From contig JALMLS010000105.1 of assembly GCA_038496445.1 (NCBI GenBank), forward strand, positions 31,379-95,378: DNA of 64,000 bases, given 5' to 3'. The position numbers were made by a program, and so were the translations under genes. Origin of the DNA: Trichosphaerium sp. ATCC 40318 (lineage: Eukaryota; Discosea; Flabellinia; Trichosidae). The notes under the pieces are model-generated. The model searched no databases and was not told the origin of the DNA. It saw only the letters and a program-made list of their open reading frames with translations. Of this stretch, positions 63,075-64,000 are shown in pieces. Each line of letters begins with the position of its first letter. Position 1 is the stretch's first letter.

Positions 63075-63178
63075 TGGAATTGGGATTTTGACCCATACTT
63101 AACCCGTACGGGTTCCATATTGTTGACCTGTACTCTACCCGTACGGGTTACGTACGGGATCCATATGGGTAGAGTACA
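63075..63178. repeat. GTACGGGT minisatellite, proximal block
   Basis: Units built on ACCCGTACGGGT and TTGACCYGTACTNNACCCGTACGGGTTCCATA. The palindrome CCCGTACGGG recurs. The same unit fills the end of the window (63855-64000). Confidence 0.85.
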
Positions 63179-63179
63179 A

Positions 63180-63714
63180 TTAAATAATATGAAAAATTGT
63201 AATTATTGGATACAGAATAAATATACTCCTCTTTTTTCCATACAATATATGTGTACACATATATCACATGTGTGCCAAAACCACAACCATCAGTATACAC
63301 TTGCAATCAAAAAAAAAATTTGGCCATCAAATTTTGTTTGGATTTGGCAATCAAAAAATCCAAAAAAAAATTACTGCAATTAAATGGCAGCTTGTAATCA
63401 TAAGGTACAAAAACATGTATTATTAATAGATGAGGGTGTTTTAAAGTTATTAGGGCATTTACTTAAAAAGTAGAGGAGAAAACTTAATAAAGTGCAAAAT
63501 GTAGCTTTTTGCTGAATTTTGTTGTTTTATTGCATAACTTTGGTCTGATTATACGAACTGCTCAGAAAATGTAGCATTAGGTATATTTAGGTACGATGCA
63601 TGGTTTCATGGTGGTTTGGGGATCAACTCACCATTTTTAGGCAAAAACGACAGAAAATATGTATTTGGAGTAGTTTAAGGATATTATGGCCTAATAGCTC
63701 TATTAAACCACTTT
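63180..63714. other. AT-rich region between minisatellite blocks, no gene seen
   Basis: Low-complexity AT-rich DNA with A-runs and TACACATATATC-like stretches. Open frames here have no coding character. It could be the non-coding body of a repeat element bounded by the two GTACGGGT blocks. Confidence 0.4.
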
Positions 63715-63775
63715 TTAAGGGCAATGGGGTTGTAATGTAATGTAATGTATTGTAATGTGTTGTAATGTAAATGTA
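63715..63775. repeat. TAATG microsatellite
   Basis: Repeated TGTAATGTAATGTATTGTAATG units, imperfect (TAATG)n, about 55 bp, in AT-rich DNA between the two minisatellite blocks. Confidence 0.8.
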
Positions 63776-63854
63776 CTTGTAATAGTTAAGAAAACAATAA
63801 ACCAATCCATCGTTTTTATTATTTTGTGTACACAATTATAACTGCTGACACATA

Positions 63855-64000
63855 TTTTGACCTGTACGGAACCCGTACTTTTGACTCGTACTCAACCCGT
63901 ATGGAACCCATACTTTTGACCCATACTCAACCCGTACGGGTTCCATACTTTTGACCCAGATTAAACCCGTACGTAACCTGTACTTTCGACCTGTACAAAA
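63855..64000. repeat. GTACGGGT minisatellite, distal block
   Basis: About five diverged units of 26-30 bp, such as TTTTGACCCATACTCAACCC and GTACGGGTTCCATACTTTTG, run to the window edge and probably continue beyond it. Confidence 0.88.

Overview
This window is nuclear DNA of a microbial eukaryote. It is moderately AT-rich and gene-dense: about 32 protein genes in 64 kb, on both strands, with short intergenic gaps. Nearly every gene is broken by short introns, mostly about 35-90 nt. The usual 5' splice site reads GTACG or GTAAG, the 3' site is TAG, CAG or AAG, and a few introns are GC-AG. I cannot place the species. Filamin-type repeats, a two-domain WRKY factor, a one-bromodomain BET protein, an NDR kinase and a T7-type mitochondrial RNA polymerase together fit a free-living protist (for example an amoebozoan) or an early-diverging fungus. 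I see no plastid genes and no tRNA or rRNA genes.

Layout. 0.2-1.2 kb: chromodomain protein (-). 1.8-4.1 kb: secreted Thr/Pro-rich surface protein (+). 4.8-9.5 kb: filamin-repeat protein with long charged helices (-). 9.7-12.2 kb: TYW1, tRNA wybutosine synthesis (-). 12.5-13.8 kb: penta-EF-hand protein (+). 14.5-16.0 kb: PB1 plus Sin3-type PAH protein (+). 17.1-21.2 kb: two unknown genes and a PH-domain protein. 21.4-22.5 kb: unusual Rab GTPase (-). 23.1-24.8 kb: cystathionine gamma-lyase (+). 24.9-26.8 kb: site-2 protease (-). 27.0-29.3 kb: FkbM-type methyltransferase and dual-specificity phosphatase (+). 29.4-31 kb: ataxin-10 (-). 31.2-33.2 kb: NDR kinase (+). 33.4-34.6 kb: F-box/LRR protein (-). 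35.0-36.3 kb: phosphatidylinositol transfer protein (+). 36.5-39.8 kb: BET protein and a small coiled-coil protein (-). 40.3-43.7 kb: head-to-head pair of protein disulfide isomerases. 43.9-45.5 kb: WRKY factor (-). 45.7-50.2 kb: mitochondrial RNA polymerase (+). 50.5-52.2 kb: ALG10 (-). 52.3-54.6 kb: aspartyl-tRNA synthetase (+). 54.7-57.8 kb: NSF (+). 58.0-59.2 kb: TMEM220-like (-) and SRP14 (+). 59.7-62.3 kb: DDX3/Ded1 helicase (+). 62.7-64 kb: gene-poor, with a decayed LINE reverse transcriptase and a GTACGGGT-rich minisatellite.

Functions. Most genes are housekeeping and are not arranged as a pathway. A loose secretory theme runs through them: SRP14, ALG10, two PDIs, site-2 protease, NSF, Rab and PITP. 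Several neighbours are divergent and probably share promoters (PDI/PDI, TMEM220/SRP14, WRKY/mtRNAP).

The most striking observation is in the mitochondrial RNA polymerase gene. The exons expected to encode motif B (the O-helix, with the Lys and Tyr needed for catalysis) are absent. In their place is a decayed genomic copy, intron included, of part of the BET bromodomain gene that lies 10 kb away in the opposite orientation. Other points of interest are a Rab with an N-myristoylation signal and no C-terminal cysteine, a WRKY protein whose second zinc site is lost, a PB1-PAH fusion, and an aspartyl-tRNA synthetase with what looks like a mitochondrial presequence.
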